Part shown: in pieces, positions 34,651 through 45,571 of the stretch
How positions within the stretch are numbered: position 1 is the first letter of the stretch
How the letters are laid out: each line of letters opens with the position of its first letter
Assembly (NCBI GenBank): GCA_022478985.1
Contig: JAKSZP010000136.1
Span: forward strand, 1-64,000
Length of the DNA: 64,000 bases
Source: Massospora cicadina
Lineage: Eukaryota > Entomophthoromycota > Entomophthoromycetes > Entomophthorales > Entomophthoraceae
Direction: 5' to 3'
Notes under the pieces: model-generated
Database searches by the model: none
Told to the model about the DNA's origin: nothing
Seen by the model: only the letters and a program-made list of their open reading frames with translations
Translations under genes and position numbers: made by a program

Positions 34651-37245
34651 TATAGGATCTCGTTTTCAAGAAAAACACATAATTCCATCACTGTCTTTGG
34701 TATATTCTTCAACAATAGTGTCTACTGGAAGGACACTGTTTACACCTTTCATGGTTGGCGCATCTGCAGCTAGATCCAGCTTTTCTAAACAAGGTAGGTT
34801 GAACATTTGATAGGCGTACATCTTTGGTTGCTTTGATGTCCTTCATCCGCCACAGCCTTGACTTGCGCCCATGTCATTACATTCACTTCTCCAATTGGTT
34901 GTTTATAGAAATTTCCATTATCAAGTTGAAGGACTTCCGCTGGGTATACTACACAAGATTCAAGTGGAACGTTTGGGTTTGAGTTAGTGGAGATAGAGAG
35001 TCTCGTCTCTAATGAACTCCATCTTAACCTGGTAGTATTGATTCCGTTGCATGTAATGAACTCGAAGGTCAGGGCAACACTAGGTAAGGTGACCAAATCC
35101 ACCACATCTAAAAAAATTTACCCCTTAAGGTCTGTGTTCTTGGTTCACATAAGAAGGTCAAGGCCAATAATTTTGCTGATGTTCATCATAACTGGGGCCT
35201 AGCGTTAGGAAAATTTTTGACATTTGGCGTAATTAGGTCATGCCAGTATTTAGGCTGATGACAATTTTCTTAAGCATGACCAGAGTGGAAGGAAAACAGC
35301 TGGGGGTAACTTGGCCAAGGAAGAGGCGGGTGTTTATAATAAGGCCAGGGGTTACTATGCAGAATCTGGCCAGGATGGAAAAATTCCTTCAAATAAAAGG
35401 GTCCAGCGATGGCAGTGTTGTGAATCCGCTCTGTATTGGGTGGAGAGAAGTTAGCGGATATATGGCACAAGAACTGAACAATTTTGAGCAGGGGGATGTC
35501 ATAAGCCAAAATTGGAGAAATAAAATTGTTAAGCAACCATTATGTCTTCACCACAGAGGTCATTGCGATGCACACGTTAGCTTCCTCTAGAAATCTTGGC
35601 CCAATTAGCACATGAGCTTCTGTCATAAAATGGTCAGCGAACACCATGATGGTTTTAATATGGTAAAACCTGATAGTCAAGAACTCTGCCTTGCGCTATG
35701 GAATTTTTAAAGTTCTTCAAACAGCTTAAGCACAGTATTTTTTTACTTCTTGTAATGTAACGGAGCTGTTTGGAAGATAGCATGTGACTTGATTGGCACT
35801 CCCTAAATCCAAGGCAGAAATTAATAGTTTAGCTTTATGCTAATCTGAGGCGCCTAATGCTGAAAACTCATATAATCTAAAGTAAGTGTGTATATTCCCA
35901 TTGTGGTTAAATGTGTAGAAACCATCTATTTAGGAGCTCGCTGGTGCTAACGCCATTGGATTCCACATAGTTTTTAGATAAAAATAATTTATACGCTACT
36001 ATAAAATTGGGTTTTTTGATAATTTTATTAGGGGCGCGGGGGTAAGCAAAAATTAATCCCTTTCTAATATTCGATGATTCATATTTCTACTGATTTTGGG
36101 GGTCTGAAGGAATTTGGGGATGGTTTCAGAATAGCTGAAATGCATTCTGAATTAGGAAATATGCAAAACCATCCTATCAGATTGTGGGGTAAAATTAAAT
36201 AATTTTGGTAAAGTGGACGTTGAGGTTTTGGAGCAAAACTTACCCACGTGGCAAGATCTTGATTTACCCCAACCAATCTCCATTTGAGAAATTAATCTCA
36301 CCTTGGGGGCCCGCCTCCATGCCTATAATAAGGGGGTGACCCTGTGCAGGTGTGGTGAAGGACTTGGTGTTAGTTGGGTGAGTACTGTCCGCTGGTTTCC
36401 CCAAACTCCATTGTGTGATTAGCAAAATCTGATCAATTATTTTTACAGAAAGTGCCCGTGCAGGTTTCAAACTGATGTTACCCTGGTTTATGAGGTTCCA
36501 CCAAGAATTGGCCAGGGTCTTTTGGCCGTTCTCATTGACATTTTTACTAGAATTGCTTGTAATGGCATTGGGGATTCACAAATGGCTGACATTTCCCTTT
36601 TTTGACGGAACTTGACATAAAACATTCTTATGTTTGAGCCACAAAGGTAAATGTCTGACAAAATGGAGGCAGCTTATCAATATTGACCTCCTCCTATCAC
36701 TACTAAGCATGACCTTTTGGGGATACTGAAGAATGGGTCAAGATTCATAGGCAGTTTCTTGCTGAAGAGCTGGGCCAGTGGATGTAGGGTTGTTCGCTAA
36801 ATCAGAGGATATGTGGTCCTCTTTGGTGGGCAGTACTGCCAGCAATTGGGGAATTGGCTCTCCAATTCATAGCCTTATCCAGAGCTGACCTCTTGGGTGT
36901 AATAGCTCATTCCAGCGTCATATTCCTCATCATATAATTCTATCTGAGCAACCCCTTGTCCTTCTTCCTCTTCCCAATGAGAGGTCTGGGAGGTACCATT
37001 CAATTTCTTTCTCTGCACAATGCAGTCATTCATTAGTGTCATCTAAGTGATTAGCAAGTTACTTGTTTTGTAATTTCAGAATTTTAATTTGGCTAAAAGT
37101 GGTTAGCTGTTGCATAACATTATTCCTCTCCTGAAGAAGTTTATCCTGTTTTTTGAGCACCACATCTAAAGAGAGTTTGAGTTCCTGATATTTTGCTGGT
37201 GCAGTGTTTTGTGAAGATACCCCATTAGCAGACCTGATGTGACAT
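34651..37245 (-). pseudogene. gag: Gypsy-2b gag remnant, split by LTR-C
   Basis: The start ATG at 37245-37243 matches 20331 of Gypsy-2a. The gag runs to 36661, is interrupted by LTR-C, and resumes at 35913. Near 35850-35800 the minus strand reads KLLISALDLG, as in Gypsy-2a (KLLISALDVRG). A Gly/Tyr-rich segment with a decayed zinc knuckle lies at about 35100-35060 (NLGRCGG-like). Coding is broken by many stops. Confidence 0.7.
35914..36660 (-). repeat. solo LTR, family LTR-C, in Gypsy-2b gag
   Basis: Perfect 5-bp duplication AAATG at 35909-35913 and 36661-36665. On the minus strand it starts TGTCAGACATTTACCTTTGT and ends GATGGTTTCTACA. Length 747 bp. It carries the TATTATAGGC promoter-like block between C-rich and G-rich arms, but the arms are less complementary than in other copies. 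Confidence 0.9.
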
Positions 37246-37309
37246 GGCCAACAACTGAAAGTTATTTATTTTTAGTGGTTGATCAATGGGATACTGTAGT
37301 TTGCACCAC

Positions 37310-37863
37310 TGTTATAATTTTTGGCGATACCATTAGATATGCCATAAAAGTTGCACAGTTAAACCCATTGAACAACGGACAGATGATGTAGGCATTGTCA
37401 GTCCTCTTAAAACATTTGAAAATGAAAATTATATAGAGCGATTGCCCTGATGACTCTTTTTCATTTAATAAATCAGCAGTTCTTTGCTTTTTTATACTCT
37501 TTTCTAAACTACTAACAATCCCCTCTTTTGATCACCCCATATCACTTATATATCAGAAACTTTGGACAATACCATTCCCTTGGCTTAGACTATTTGGGTC
37601 TGCCGTATTCTCTTTGGTTTCAGGATGATATTCTTAAATTCACTATCACCCTATTTATGAGGTGACCTAAATAATATTTGTCAAATGTCAACAAAGCCTT
37701 ATTACCTTATTTGTAGGCAATCCAATAATAACCCGTTATAACCCAATATCACCTCATCTCAAGGCGCTTGATTACATATTAATAATTATCCTATTCAGCG
37801 GATTCTCGCCAATCCACAATGGCTAATCTGGGTTTATCGACCAGTCATATCATAATCTTGACA
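37310..37863 (-). repeat. Gypsy-2b 5' LTR
   Basis: On the minus strand it begins TGTCAAGATTATGATATGAC and ends AATTATAACA, followed by GTGGTGCAAAC at the primer-binding position. It pairs with 17962-18542 and lacks the micro-insertion seen there. Confidence 0.85.
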
Positions 37864-37868
37864 CAAAT

Positions 37869-39051
37869 TATATGATAACTTTTGCTTATGAATTAGCTTT
37901 TACAAATATTAAGTAATCTTTTGGATTTTAATCCTCTGGATTGCTAATATTTTGTCATGGAAGGTTATCAGAAAACAAGTGAATAGGATGTCTGTTGTAA
38001 AATTGATAATTTAATTTATTTTTTAGGAGTCAATTGAGCTTTGTCACTAATCTAATAAGGTTATCAAGAGTAGTTTCTGGACAATGACAACGCTTTTAGT
38101 ATCCGCATCTTGTTTTTAACCTTTTAGGCATCACAAACTGTTGATAATGGTTAAAGGGTCCCATCACAAAAAGATTGCTAGCTTATAGGGTTTCTCCACT
38201 GGGGTTGGATGAGGGCGCTGGGAAGCTACCTCCAAATCCAACCAATAGCAGATCATTTTCTAGTCCACAGTGGATTGTGACTAGGTGGATGGTTGAAAAA
38301 ATCCTCACTATTGTTAAAATAATTTATGAAGAATTTAATAAGCGGTGATGGCTGCCATTTTATATTGGGTCACCAAATAAAAAAGTTAGGACCCAAATCT
38401 TTATAATAACTTGCTAACTTTCATAATAAAGCAGAATGTTATGAACATTTTTTAAACATATCTAGTTTAGTATAAATTTGTTAGATACTAAAATACTCAT
38501 GGGATTAGTTTAGAAGGATCTGATATCCCTGGTCTAGATAATTCAACAAGTTCTTCGTGGCTCCTGCCTCAGGCGTGAAGAATGGATGGAAGTTTCACTA
38601 AGAAGGTCACTGAACTATAATTGCTGGATAAGTCATAGGACAGGACCTTTAAGCCGGAATTAGTAGTCAAGTCTCAGGAGTAAAGGTTCTTTCTAAAAGC
38701 CGCTGAGCTTAAATCAAATAGGTCAATTTTTGTTGCCATACAGAGTTGCCAATTCCAGAGGATGAGTTGAAGGGCTGGGATATCTTGCTCTATGGTAATT
38801 TTAGAAGTAACTTCACCTTTGATTTAAAGAGAAAGTGGTAATGCCTGTTATAAGGAGAATTATGAGCAGGAGAAATATCTAGTTGTAAAAAGTTCAACTG
38901 AATAATAGTCTTTAAATAAGTATCAATTACCCACATATAAAATCAAATTATATCAACAATCATTGATTGCACGTATAAAGAACCAGTGAAAAAGCATTGG
39001 GGGCTTAACGAGCTAAAATCCTGAAAGAGTACAAAGCACCTAGATCTAACA
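37869..39051. other. distal part of LTR-D; no gene seen
   Basis: No coding frame with any recognised motif on either strand. By position it is the rest of LTR-D beyond Gypsy-2b. No second copy of this sequence was noticed in the window. Confidence 0.4.
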
Positions 39052-39056
39052 AGCAG

Positions 39057-39318
39057 ATACCCGTCCTGGGGATGCGCGCCTTTCACCCTCCTTTATTAAT
39101 GGCTTCTTCCCTCCGCCAATTCCTGTCATACCTCCTGAGGTTTACACACCAACTCTTTGGTGGTAAGCATGGGTGGAAGAGGCGCAAACCACAGGGGGTA
39201 CGCCATCACCCACCTCTCGTCTATCACATTGGTTAAATCACCTAGGGTGATGAGAGTAATGGCCGCAAGCTTACTCCCATTTTTAGCTTAAACTGGATCT
39301 TCTATCATTCCAGCTGCA
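39057..39318 (-). repeat. Gypsy-5 3' LTR, proximal piece
   Basis: Aligns with 44803-45059 of the 5' LTR. Shared blocks include ATGGCTTCTTCCCTC, TCCTGTCATACCT against TCTGGCATACCT, and CACCCTAGGTGATTTA (minus) against CACCCTGGGCGATTTA. It joins the piece at 17133-17858 once LTR-D is removed. Confidence 0.75.
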
Positions 39319-39439
39319 GCGATTGTTTCCCAGGATTACATTACCCTTTTTTGTTCTTAATGGGGGAGCACCACCACCAGGAACTTGGGCCAATAAAACG
39401 TTTTTTGCACTTGGAAAGCTTTATTGCAAGGATGTAGGT

Positions 39440-39687
39440 AACCTTCTGGGGGGAAAGAGGAGCATCTGGGTGTGCCATGTGGAAGGATTCTATGAACTCG
39501 CAACAATTGTCACAATTGCGGGCACTAACCCAGCTATGCTCATATGAGGGGAAACCCTCCATGTCACCCGGTACTGACCGAGTGATGTGAGTGATGAGAC
39601 ACAAGAATAGCATCCACCTCCGCCTCCACTGAGTCTTCAATAACCATTATCTCAGGTTCTTTGGTCGGCATTCCTTTTAATGTTGTT
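39440..39687 (-). pseudogene. Gypsy-5 integrase C-terminal chromodomain
   Basis: On the minus strand, EPEIMVIEDSV (about 39660-39628) is the usual lead-in. MEGFPSYEHSWVSARN (about 39567-39520) and CCEFIESFHMAHPDAP (about 39510-39463) fit the chromodomain pattern W-x-G-[FY]-x-x-x-x-x-[ST]-W-x-P-x-x-N followed by the E-[FL]-I-x-x-[FY]-H helix. Chromodomains of chromoviral integrases bind histone marks and steer integration. Met replaces Trp of the aromatic cage here. Stops and frame changes occur upstream. Confidence 0.75.
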
Positions 39688-40451
39688 TGTCATACAATTT
39701 CCCTCTCAGCTTCAAGAGATGAATGTTTTAAGCGAACTTAGTCCAAAAGTAGTACATACAAATTCACCTGACTATTTGGGAAATGATTTTAACTCTATTA
39801 ATTGTTTTATTCTTTGTCTTCCTTTGAATAATGCAGATTAAGTGACATTGTCTCTTCCAAACCTCAGCGGAGCGCCCCACCTGAGTTGGAGAGGCGCCCA
39901 AGCATCTGCGCCAATTCAGGGCTTTATTATATCAAAAAACCGCCCCCTTTTTATAGTCTTGAGGGGGTTGCGAGGGGGAATAAATTTTACCCACTAATCA
40001 TGAGCTAAAGCTAAGTGGAGATTGGCCAAGAGAAGCATACATCTAAAAAGAATGATTGGGTGCATTATATTAGATCTCTGCCCCATGGTTCTATTCTATC
40101 TGTTTTGGGCCAATTATAAGAGATTAAGCTAAAACAAGGTGAGAATAATTTATGGAGTGCTGATGGTAGAATTGCTAAAATTTTTAAGCCTCAATACCCC
40201 GCCTATAACAAGATTAATTCTAATCCCGCTATTACCATTTGACAAACCGATTACTAGGTGAAGGTATTTAATAAAGAATCGTGCCTTTCACACATAAGCT
40301 TCTACTTGTGATTAAATATTTTAAACTTGTTTGTTATTTTTATATAGTGTGAGTCTGCCATATGTATTGGCAAAAGTAAATCAAATAAGTTGTTTGTGGT
40401 AGTCTGGTTGAATTTTAGCTCCAGCAAGCATAAGCTAGCTGGATTCCCACA
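39688..40451 (+). repeat. solo LTR, family LTR-C, in Gypsy-5 pol
   Basis: Starts TGTCATACAATTTCCCTC, ends GGATTCCCACA, length 764 bp. Flanks TTGTT and GTGAT match at 3 of 5. It separates the Gypsy-5 integrase core from its chromodomain. It holds CCCCCT (39943-39948) and AGGGGG (39962-39967) around TTTTATAGTCTTG. Confidence 0.8.
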
Positions 40452-40591
40452 GTGATATCTGGGAATCATGGGATATGGTGTGCTGTTTGAGTTAGGGGAA
40501 TCGCCTTTCAAAAAGCCCCATTTCCCAAATCTTTGACAACTTGTGTGGACCTGACTGCTTAATCACAAATATCCGTGAGAGCACCTTCATA

Positions 40592-41640
40592 CTAAGGTAG
40601 TGGGTTTTGCAATATGACTGACAAACCCACCATGATCTCATGAGAAGGTAAGCAAAAAAAACTGTGAACCACTTGTAATTGCTGATGGCTTTGGTTAGAG
40701 GCTCCCAGACTAGGGATTAAATGCTCTGGATAGGCGACACATAATCTGTTGCTGCAGGGACCTTGGAGCAAATGCATGGCCCAAGAGAAATATGATGTGT
40801 TATACCACAACATGGCCTCCTAAGGCGAAAACCCTGTAGTAGTGTAAGAGGCATTATTGTAAGAGAACTGTGCCAATGGAAGGCAATCCGCCCAAGTATC
40901 CTGGATTGCGGTGATGTCATAAGGAGATACTGCTCAAGGATCTGGTTGACCTTATCCATTTAACCTTCTGACTAGGGGTGGTACATGGTGGAGTTGCATG
41001 ACTGAATTTTTGGGATGGCCAGAAGAGACATCCTGAAGCGAACCATAAACTGCAGCCCCTTTTATTTACAATTTCCCTTGGATACTAAACATTGAGAAGA
41101 CATGCTGCACAAAGAGGCGAATGGTTTCCTCCGATGTAAAAGTGAACAAACAGGGGATGTACAAAGCAAACATAGTAAAGAGGTCTAAAAATGATAGTTG
41201 TATTAGACTATTGGATCTGGGAAGCTCAATAATGAAATCAACGGAAACCAAAGTCATAGCCTACACAGCCTGCTGCAGGGGATGGAGAAGGCTGTTCTAA
41301 CTGGAGTGGTCAGATTTTGTCTATGCGCAATTATGAAACTAGCAATCCACACCAGAATATTCTAAGAGATCCCTGGCCAGTTGTACATCCACTTTAACAA
41401 GTTGAGGCATTAATTACTGCCCAGATGACCAATTTTAGAGAGTCATGATGATCAAGAAGCTCAACATAGAGCTGAGGCAGCACCTGCCTTCTAGACCTAA
41501 ACTGAAACCCCTCCGCAAACATATAAAGGGGCTGTTTAAACATTGGCAGTTTCAGTTGATACAACAAATCCATGCCCTCCATACAAAACGACTGGCCTGC
41601 CAAAACCTGAGTGAATGGAGGTGCGTCTGAGGCAAATCCA
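40592..41640 (-). pseudogene. Gypsy-5 integrase remnant
   Basis: The minus-strand frame 41257-41066 reads VSVDFIIELPRSNSLIQLSF, then LFVQHVFSMFSIQG, the core with the first catalytic Asp (DFI) kept and the VDRLTK block lost. Near 40960-40800, KVNQILEQYLLMTSPQS, then FHWHSSLTIMPLTLLQGF, match the ERVNQxLEQYLR...WxxxLPLAEFAYNN pattern after the Glu, which is lost. Continues into the chromodomain beyond LTR-C. Confidence 0.75.
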
Positions 41641-41699
41641 TCAATGAAATTGTGCTATAAACAATGACTAGTGTCTAAGTTGTCAGAATTACAGTAGTT

Positions 41700-42235
41700 A
41701 GCTTTTTCTCATCTGCCTCTGCTGGACTCAATGCGCGGTTGTGACTTAAAAGTTAATGAATAATTTATAGGGCCCTTTTTTACGAATTTTTATTTATAAA
41801 AATAAAGTAAAAAAGTTGAAGTAAATATAGGCTAGCCAATATTCCATCTTTTGTAGCTTTCAAAGATACATAAGAGCTTTATGGTCCATCCACACCATCA
41901 CCTAATGCCATGCACCCTGGAAAAGATGCCTCCGGTGGGTAAGGGACCAGGACACAGCGGCAACTCTTTGTAATAGATGGCCAAGGACTGTTCAGATGAA
42001 GTGAACTTTCACAAAAAGTAGATGACCTGGTTTTTAAACCATTGTACTTAAGCAACATTATTGCACTCACAGTGGTGGACGAGGCATCTCATGTCATGAT
42101 AAATGGCTTAGGGAAGTCTACATGATTGAGAATGGGAGGCGATAGAAACACCTACTTAATGGCCTCAAAGGCTTGCTGGCAGTCTTTTAGTCGAGTTGAA
42201 AGGAACATTTCTTCAGGCATTGGGTGCAGTGACAC
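41700..42235 (-). pseudogene. Gypsy-5 RNase H remnant
   Basis: On the minus strand, DCQQAFEAIK (about 42190-42160), PPILNHVDFPKPFIM (about 42145-42100), then DASSTTVSAIMLLKYNG (about 42090-42040). These match the F-x-x-LK ... P-L ... D-x-x-x-P-F-x-x-x-x-DAS pattern; one stop precedes DAS. The Glu block is not in frame. Confidence 0.75.
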
Positions 42236-42239
42236 GGCC

Positions 42240-43060
42240 AACTGTGAGAGGGAGGGGAGAATTCTTCATGATGATCATTCCAAATAAGCTCTGCAACTAC
42301 TTCTGGTTTGTGGTAGTGGGCCACTTGAGTATCAACTCGGGCTTGTAGGGCATAATGGCATACCCATCCTTTAGGACCAAGTTACTGAGGAAAGTAATAA
42401 CTTTTTAGGAACTTTCGTACCTGGAGGGTTTCAAATAAGGTTTGGCTTTGTGTAATGTAGCCAAAACAACCTCAAGGTACCTCTAGTGCTGCTTGGGGTA
42501 GGGTAATGCATGTGAATGTCATTGACATATGCCACTGCACAGGAGAACCGAAGGTTGCCCAGCATGTCATCAATCATCCACTATAATGTGGCTGGGGTAA
42601 TTTTGAAACTGAAAGGCATTACGTGGAACTGGAAGAGCCTCTTCTGGTCTAAGTCGTGCTAAGCCAATCCTGATCCCCCGTCACACAAATCTTGGTGAAT
42701 GCATTTAAAAGATCAAGCTAGTAAACAACCTTATATATAGCTGAAATCGCTTTTCTTAATTGTCTGCTCTAGGGCAAGGGGGTAGAGATCATTAACGGTT
42801 ATTTTTTTAAAATGCCATAGTCCATGCAGGGATTTAAGGTAACATTGGCCTTCTGAGCAAACACTATAAGGAGGCCATTGGCAAGGTCCTCTTGAACACC
42901 TAGCCCTTCACGAGTATATTTTAACCACATGTTCAAGGCCTTACCCTTATGCTATGTATATGGGTACAAGCTACAGTAGATGTTGATTACATCTACTGTC
43001 AAACGAAAGACTAGATCATTATCAGAGTGAGTAGAAAAACGGTTGTCCTTTTAATGTCGA
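42240..43060 (-). pseudogene. Gypsy-5 reverse transcriptase remnant
   Basis: On the minus strand, LLIVFAQKANVTLNPCMDYG (about 42875-42815) matches xPVLFVxKKDGSLRxCVDYRGLN. LDLLNAFTKI follows at about 42710-42680, near a motif A region. The palm motif is AYVNDI (42514-42531), where VYLDDI is expected; the first Asp of the pair is Asn. Frame changes between the blocks. Confidence 0.75.
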
Positions 43061-43297
43061 ATGCCCTGAAATTGTGCTAAGCTGGGAGGGAAATTTGCCG
43101 GCAGCACTTAGAGGTATGGCGGTGTAGTAATCAACCCCATCTAACCCAATGAAATAAGATGCTGATCAGAGGAATCTCGCCCCTCTTGTGGGAATTATCA
43201 AATGACATGAAGTTGATCTTAAGTTAAACTCTTTTTGTACCCACAAACAACCTCAGGATGATGAAAATATTAACTCTTTCACCGCAGTAAACCAATT

Positions 43298-43555
43298 TCA
43301 GAAGCCAAACCCAAGTGCTGCGATAGGCACTGTGCGCCGTACTGGGTAGCTGATCATTATGGCTGATGAAGCACTTAGAACTGAGGACCCTACAACAAAT
43401 CTAAGCTCTATCTCTTGAGCAACTTGTAAACTCATAAAGTTCCTGGTGGCTCCTGTGTCAACAAGTGCCTCAATGAGGGCTATGTGGGTGTCTAACAGTA
43501 TCTTGACTTGCAATAAAAAGTAATCAAGATTTTGCGTTTTTGCCAAGGTGCTCAC
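43298..43555 (-). pseudogene. Gypsy-5 protease remnant
   Basis: Open over 85 codons. IALIEALVDTGATRNFMSLQ carries an intact DTGAT active site; the arrangement ALVDTGATxNFx is typical of Tf1/sushi-like chromoviruses. A stop follows at 43298. The gag normally found upstream is reduced to about 500 bp between the LTR and 43560, with no zinc knuckle recognised. Confidence 0.8.
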
Positions 43556-44066
43556 ACACTCTGGAGGGAAGAGACAAACGCTGAACCAACATCCATCCCA
43601 TATTCTGGAGCAGAGATTGATCCACCGACGTCTATATTGCTCTGGATGCCATTCTTTCCACTAGGGGCAACCAGGAACCAGCAGACTCACAGGCACCAGC
43701 TCCCTTGAACCAGCCATATTTACTTGAGAAGACAATCCTGAAAACCCAGTAGTGAGGATGGTTAGGAAGTTCAGCAACTTCAGAATGTAACAAAACCTAC
43801 CTCATTAACTTTTTCCTGCCCGCCTCCTCAAAAAGAAGGGTAACCATATGGTTATCCTCCATTTGACCTGGGGTAAGCACTAATGGTGTTAGAGCCAAAG
43901 AAGATGTGCAAACCTCAGCTTAAAAGCTACAATACACTGAATGAGCCACCTCGGTGCAATACCATCTCAGCCAACAGAAGTACTCTCCATTTTTATAACT
44001 GAAACAATGCAGCACCCCAACCATAGGATGAGGTGGAGAAGGATGAAAATTCAAGTCGCTCCACTA

Positions 44067-45059
44067 TATCATGGAGCGTGCTGATAATATTGATAAGACC
44101 AGCCTGAAACTTCATATGAAAGATCACCCATAACCCCAGCCAGAATACCTGAGGTACAGATATCCATAAGGATAGATGAAATATGAAAAGGGCTTTTGAA
44201 GGACTAACCAGGGATGTACTAGAATTAGAAAACTCACCATAAGTGTTCAATGGAACTTAAAACTTCACAAAATAAAATTTAATACATTAGTATTGTTATT
44301 AAAAACTTATTTGATGACAAGTGAGAAAAATGGAGCGACAACAGTACCTGATAGAGACTACTGCCATAGTGCACGCACAGGAGAACTGAGACTAAGTGCA
44401 CTGCCATTGAGAACATTTATGATTCAATTTTTTGGTGGATTGACATCTCAAACTGTTTTTGGATACTGATACAGATCTGAACTAATTGGGTGGATTCAGA
44501 TCGAATTCTCTAGTAAAAATTTTCATTCCACAGCAGCAGAACTTGGCGTGATGATGATGTCTCCGATGGGTGGCAGGTTGCACCCATGGCCAGGCAATAT
44601 ATGGCCCTTCTCCATTGGGCGGTAGAAATATTGACCATTCTAGTACCTGTCAGGGACAGGTTCATTTTCTCACTTTTGTGGGAAACTGGTGGATAGAGGA
44701 TTACTCGCCAAAACTAACTTAGGGCCTTCATTTCAGTGAAATGAAACTTGACCTCCTTTGGCGGAATGTGACTTGAGCTTTTATTCTGAACTCAAACCTG
44801 TGGATACCCCCTACTGGAGATGCACGCTAACTACTTTCTACTGGCGATGGCTTCTTCCCTCTGCCACCTTCTGGCATACCTAACGAATTTTTCACCATTT
44901 TTTGATGGTAAACATGGGAATAAGTGGCATGATCTGCAGGGATACATCAAATCTTCATCTCTCATCTACCACATGGCTAAATCGCCCAGGGTGATAGGAG
45001 GATAGATTCCGGCTTCCTCCCCTTTTAGTTCATAAGAGGAATTCAACCCAGTCCTGACA
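44067..45059 (-). repeat. Gypsy-5 5' LTR
   Basis: On the minus strand it begins TGTCAGGACTGGGTTGAATT. Length 993 bp. It pairs with the split 3' LTR (39318-39057 and 17858-17133). The inner end, near 44067, reads ATATCATGG on + where the 3' copy has ATGTCATGG. Confidence 0.75.
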
Positions 45060-45470
45060 CAGGGTTATTCCTCAAGGTTCACACAATGTATCTTTTTCCA
45101 ACAAAAAAAGAGATTTTTGATATGTTTTATTTCAGAAAGGAGATTAACCCTTTTACAATAAGATGAAGCTATCTCTAATATGATTAAGCTTAAGAGCCAA
45201 AAAGAGTTACAGGTATTCTTTGAAATATTATGATAACACAATAATTTACCTCTATTTTTCTCAACTCCTTAACCTTCTTGTCTGTTTGCTTGTGAAGTCA
45301 CCCCTTTTATGAGGGAAGTAGAGAATCAACTGCATTTAAGTCCATGAAGGATTTCTTGAATAAATAATGATTTTATGCTTTCTAGATTATATAAAGTTTT
45401 TCATCTGATTTAAAGATGCCCTGACTTAGCTGTAGGAGACATTCTCTTACAACTAAATGAAGAAGGCTCT
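45060..45470 (+). pseudogene. Gypsy-4a RT thumb and RNase H start
   Basis: MYLFPTKKEIFDMFYFR (about 45080-45130) resembles the LYLSPKKCEFF...FLG block after the YxDD motif. KSQKELQVFFEI (about 45197-45232) is the connection region, where xVKELQxFLG is expected. DLAVGDILLQLNEEGS (about 45423-45470) is the start of RNase H (DASxxAVGAVLxQ). It is cut at 45470 by LINE2, and the next residues continue at 50764. Confidence 0.7.
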
Positions 45471-45571
45471 ACTTTTCTTTCTCGCTGCAATCACTTTTGC
45501 AACCTATTCAATTCAAGTCTGAATCTAGTTTGATAATCTCACAGAGGAGATTAGTCTGCACCTAATTCAGG

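Larger units (their letters stand above)
17962..37863 (-). mobile_element. Gypsy-2b, nearly complete Ty3/Gypsy element with three insertions
   Basis: LTRs at 37310-37863 (5') and 17962-18542 (3') on the minus strand, flanked by CAAAA (17957-17961) and CAAAT (37864-37868). Gag, protease, RT, RNase H and integrase follow in order. It is interrupted by LTR-C in gag, LINE1 in RT, and Gypsy-2a between RNase H and integrase. Without the insertions and their duplications it is 6554 bp, close to the 6541 bp of Gypsy-2a, its sister copy. Confidence 0.9.
17859..39051. mobile_element. LTR-D, solo-LTR-like insertion, itself split by Gypsy-2b
   Basis: The Gypsy-5 3' LTR is interrupted between 17858 and 39057 relative to its 5' partner. 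After Gypsy-2b is removed, the interrupter is about 1.29 kb (17859-17961 plus 37869-39051). It begins TGAGAAAC and ends TCTAACA, giving TG...CA ends. Flanking pentamers are CACAG (17854-17858) and AGCAG (39052-39056), a 3 of 5 match. No coding domain. Seen once only, so the family is undefined. Confidence 0.45.
17133..45059 (-). mobile_element. Gypsy-5, decayed chromovirus-type Ty3/Gypsy element carrying nested insertions
   Basis: Minus-strand order is 5' LTR (45059-44067), reduced gag, protease, RT, RNase H, integrase, chromodomain, 3' LTR (39318-39057 plus 17858-17133). The two LTRs have nearly equal length (993 and 988 bp without the insertion). Flanks read CAGTA (17128-17132) and CAGGG (45060-45064), a weak 5-bp duplication. 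Integrase plus chromodomain puts it among the chromoviruses. It carries LTR-C inside pol and LTR-D inside its 3' LTR. Confidence 0.65.

Noticed and set aside
39341..39640. Minus-strand frame first read as a gag fragment (pattern near PQKVTYIL)
   Set aside because: Its position just after integrase and the MEGFPSYEHSW ... EFIESFH pattern fit a chromodomain far better.
39650..39690. Possible LINE tail (TTTGGTCGGCATTCC)
   Set aside because: It is explained as coding for the chromodomain lead-in on the minus strand. There is no A-rich tail or duplication.
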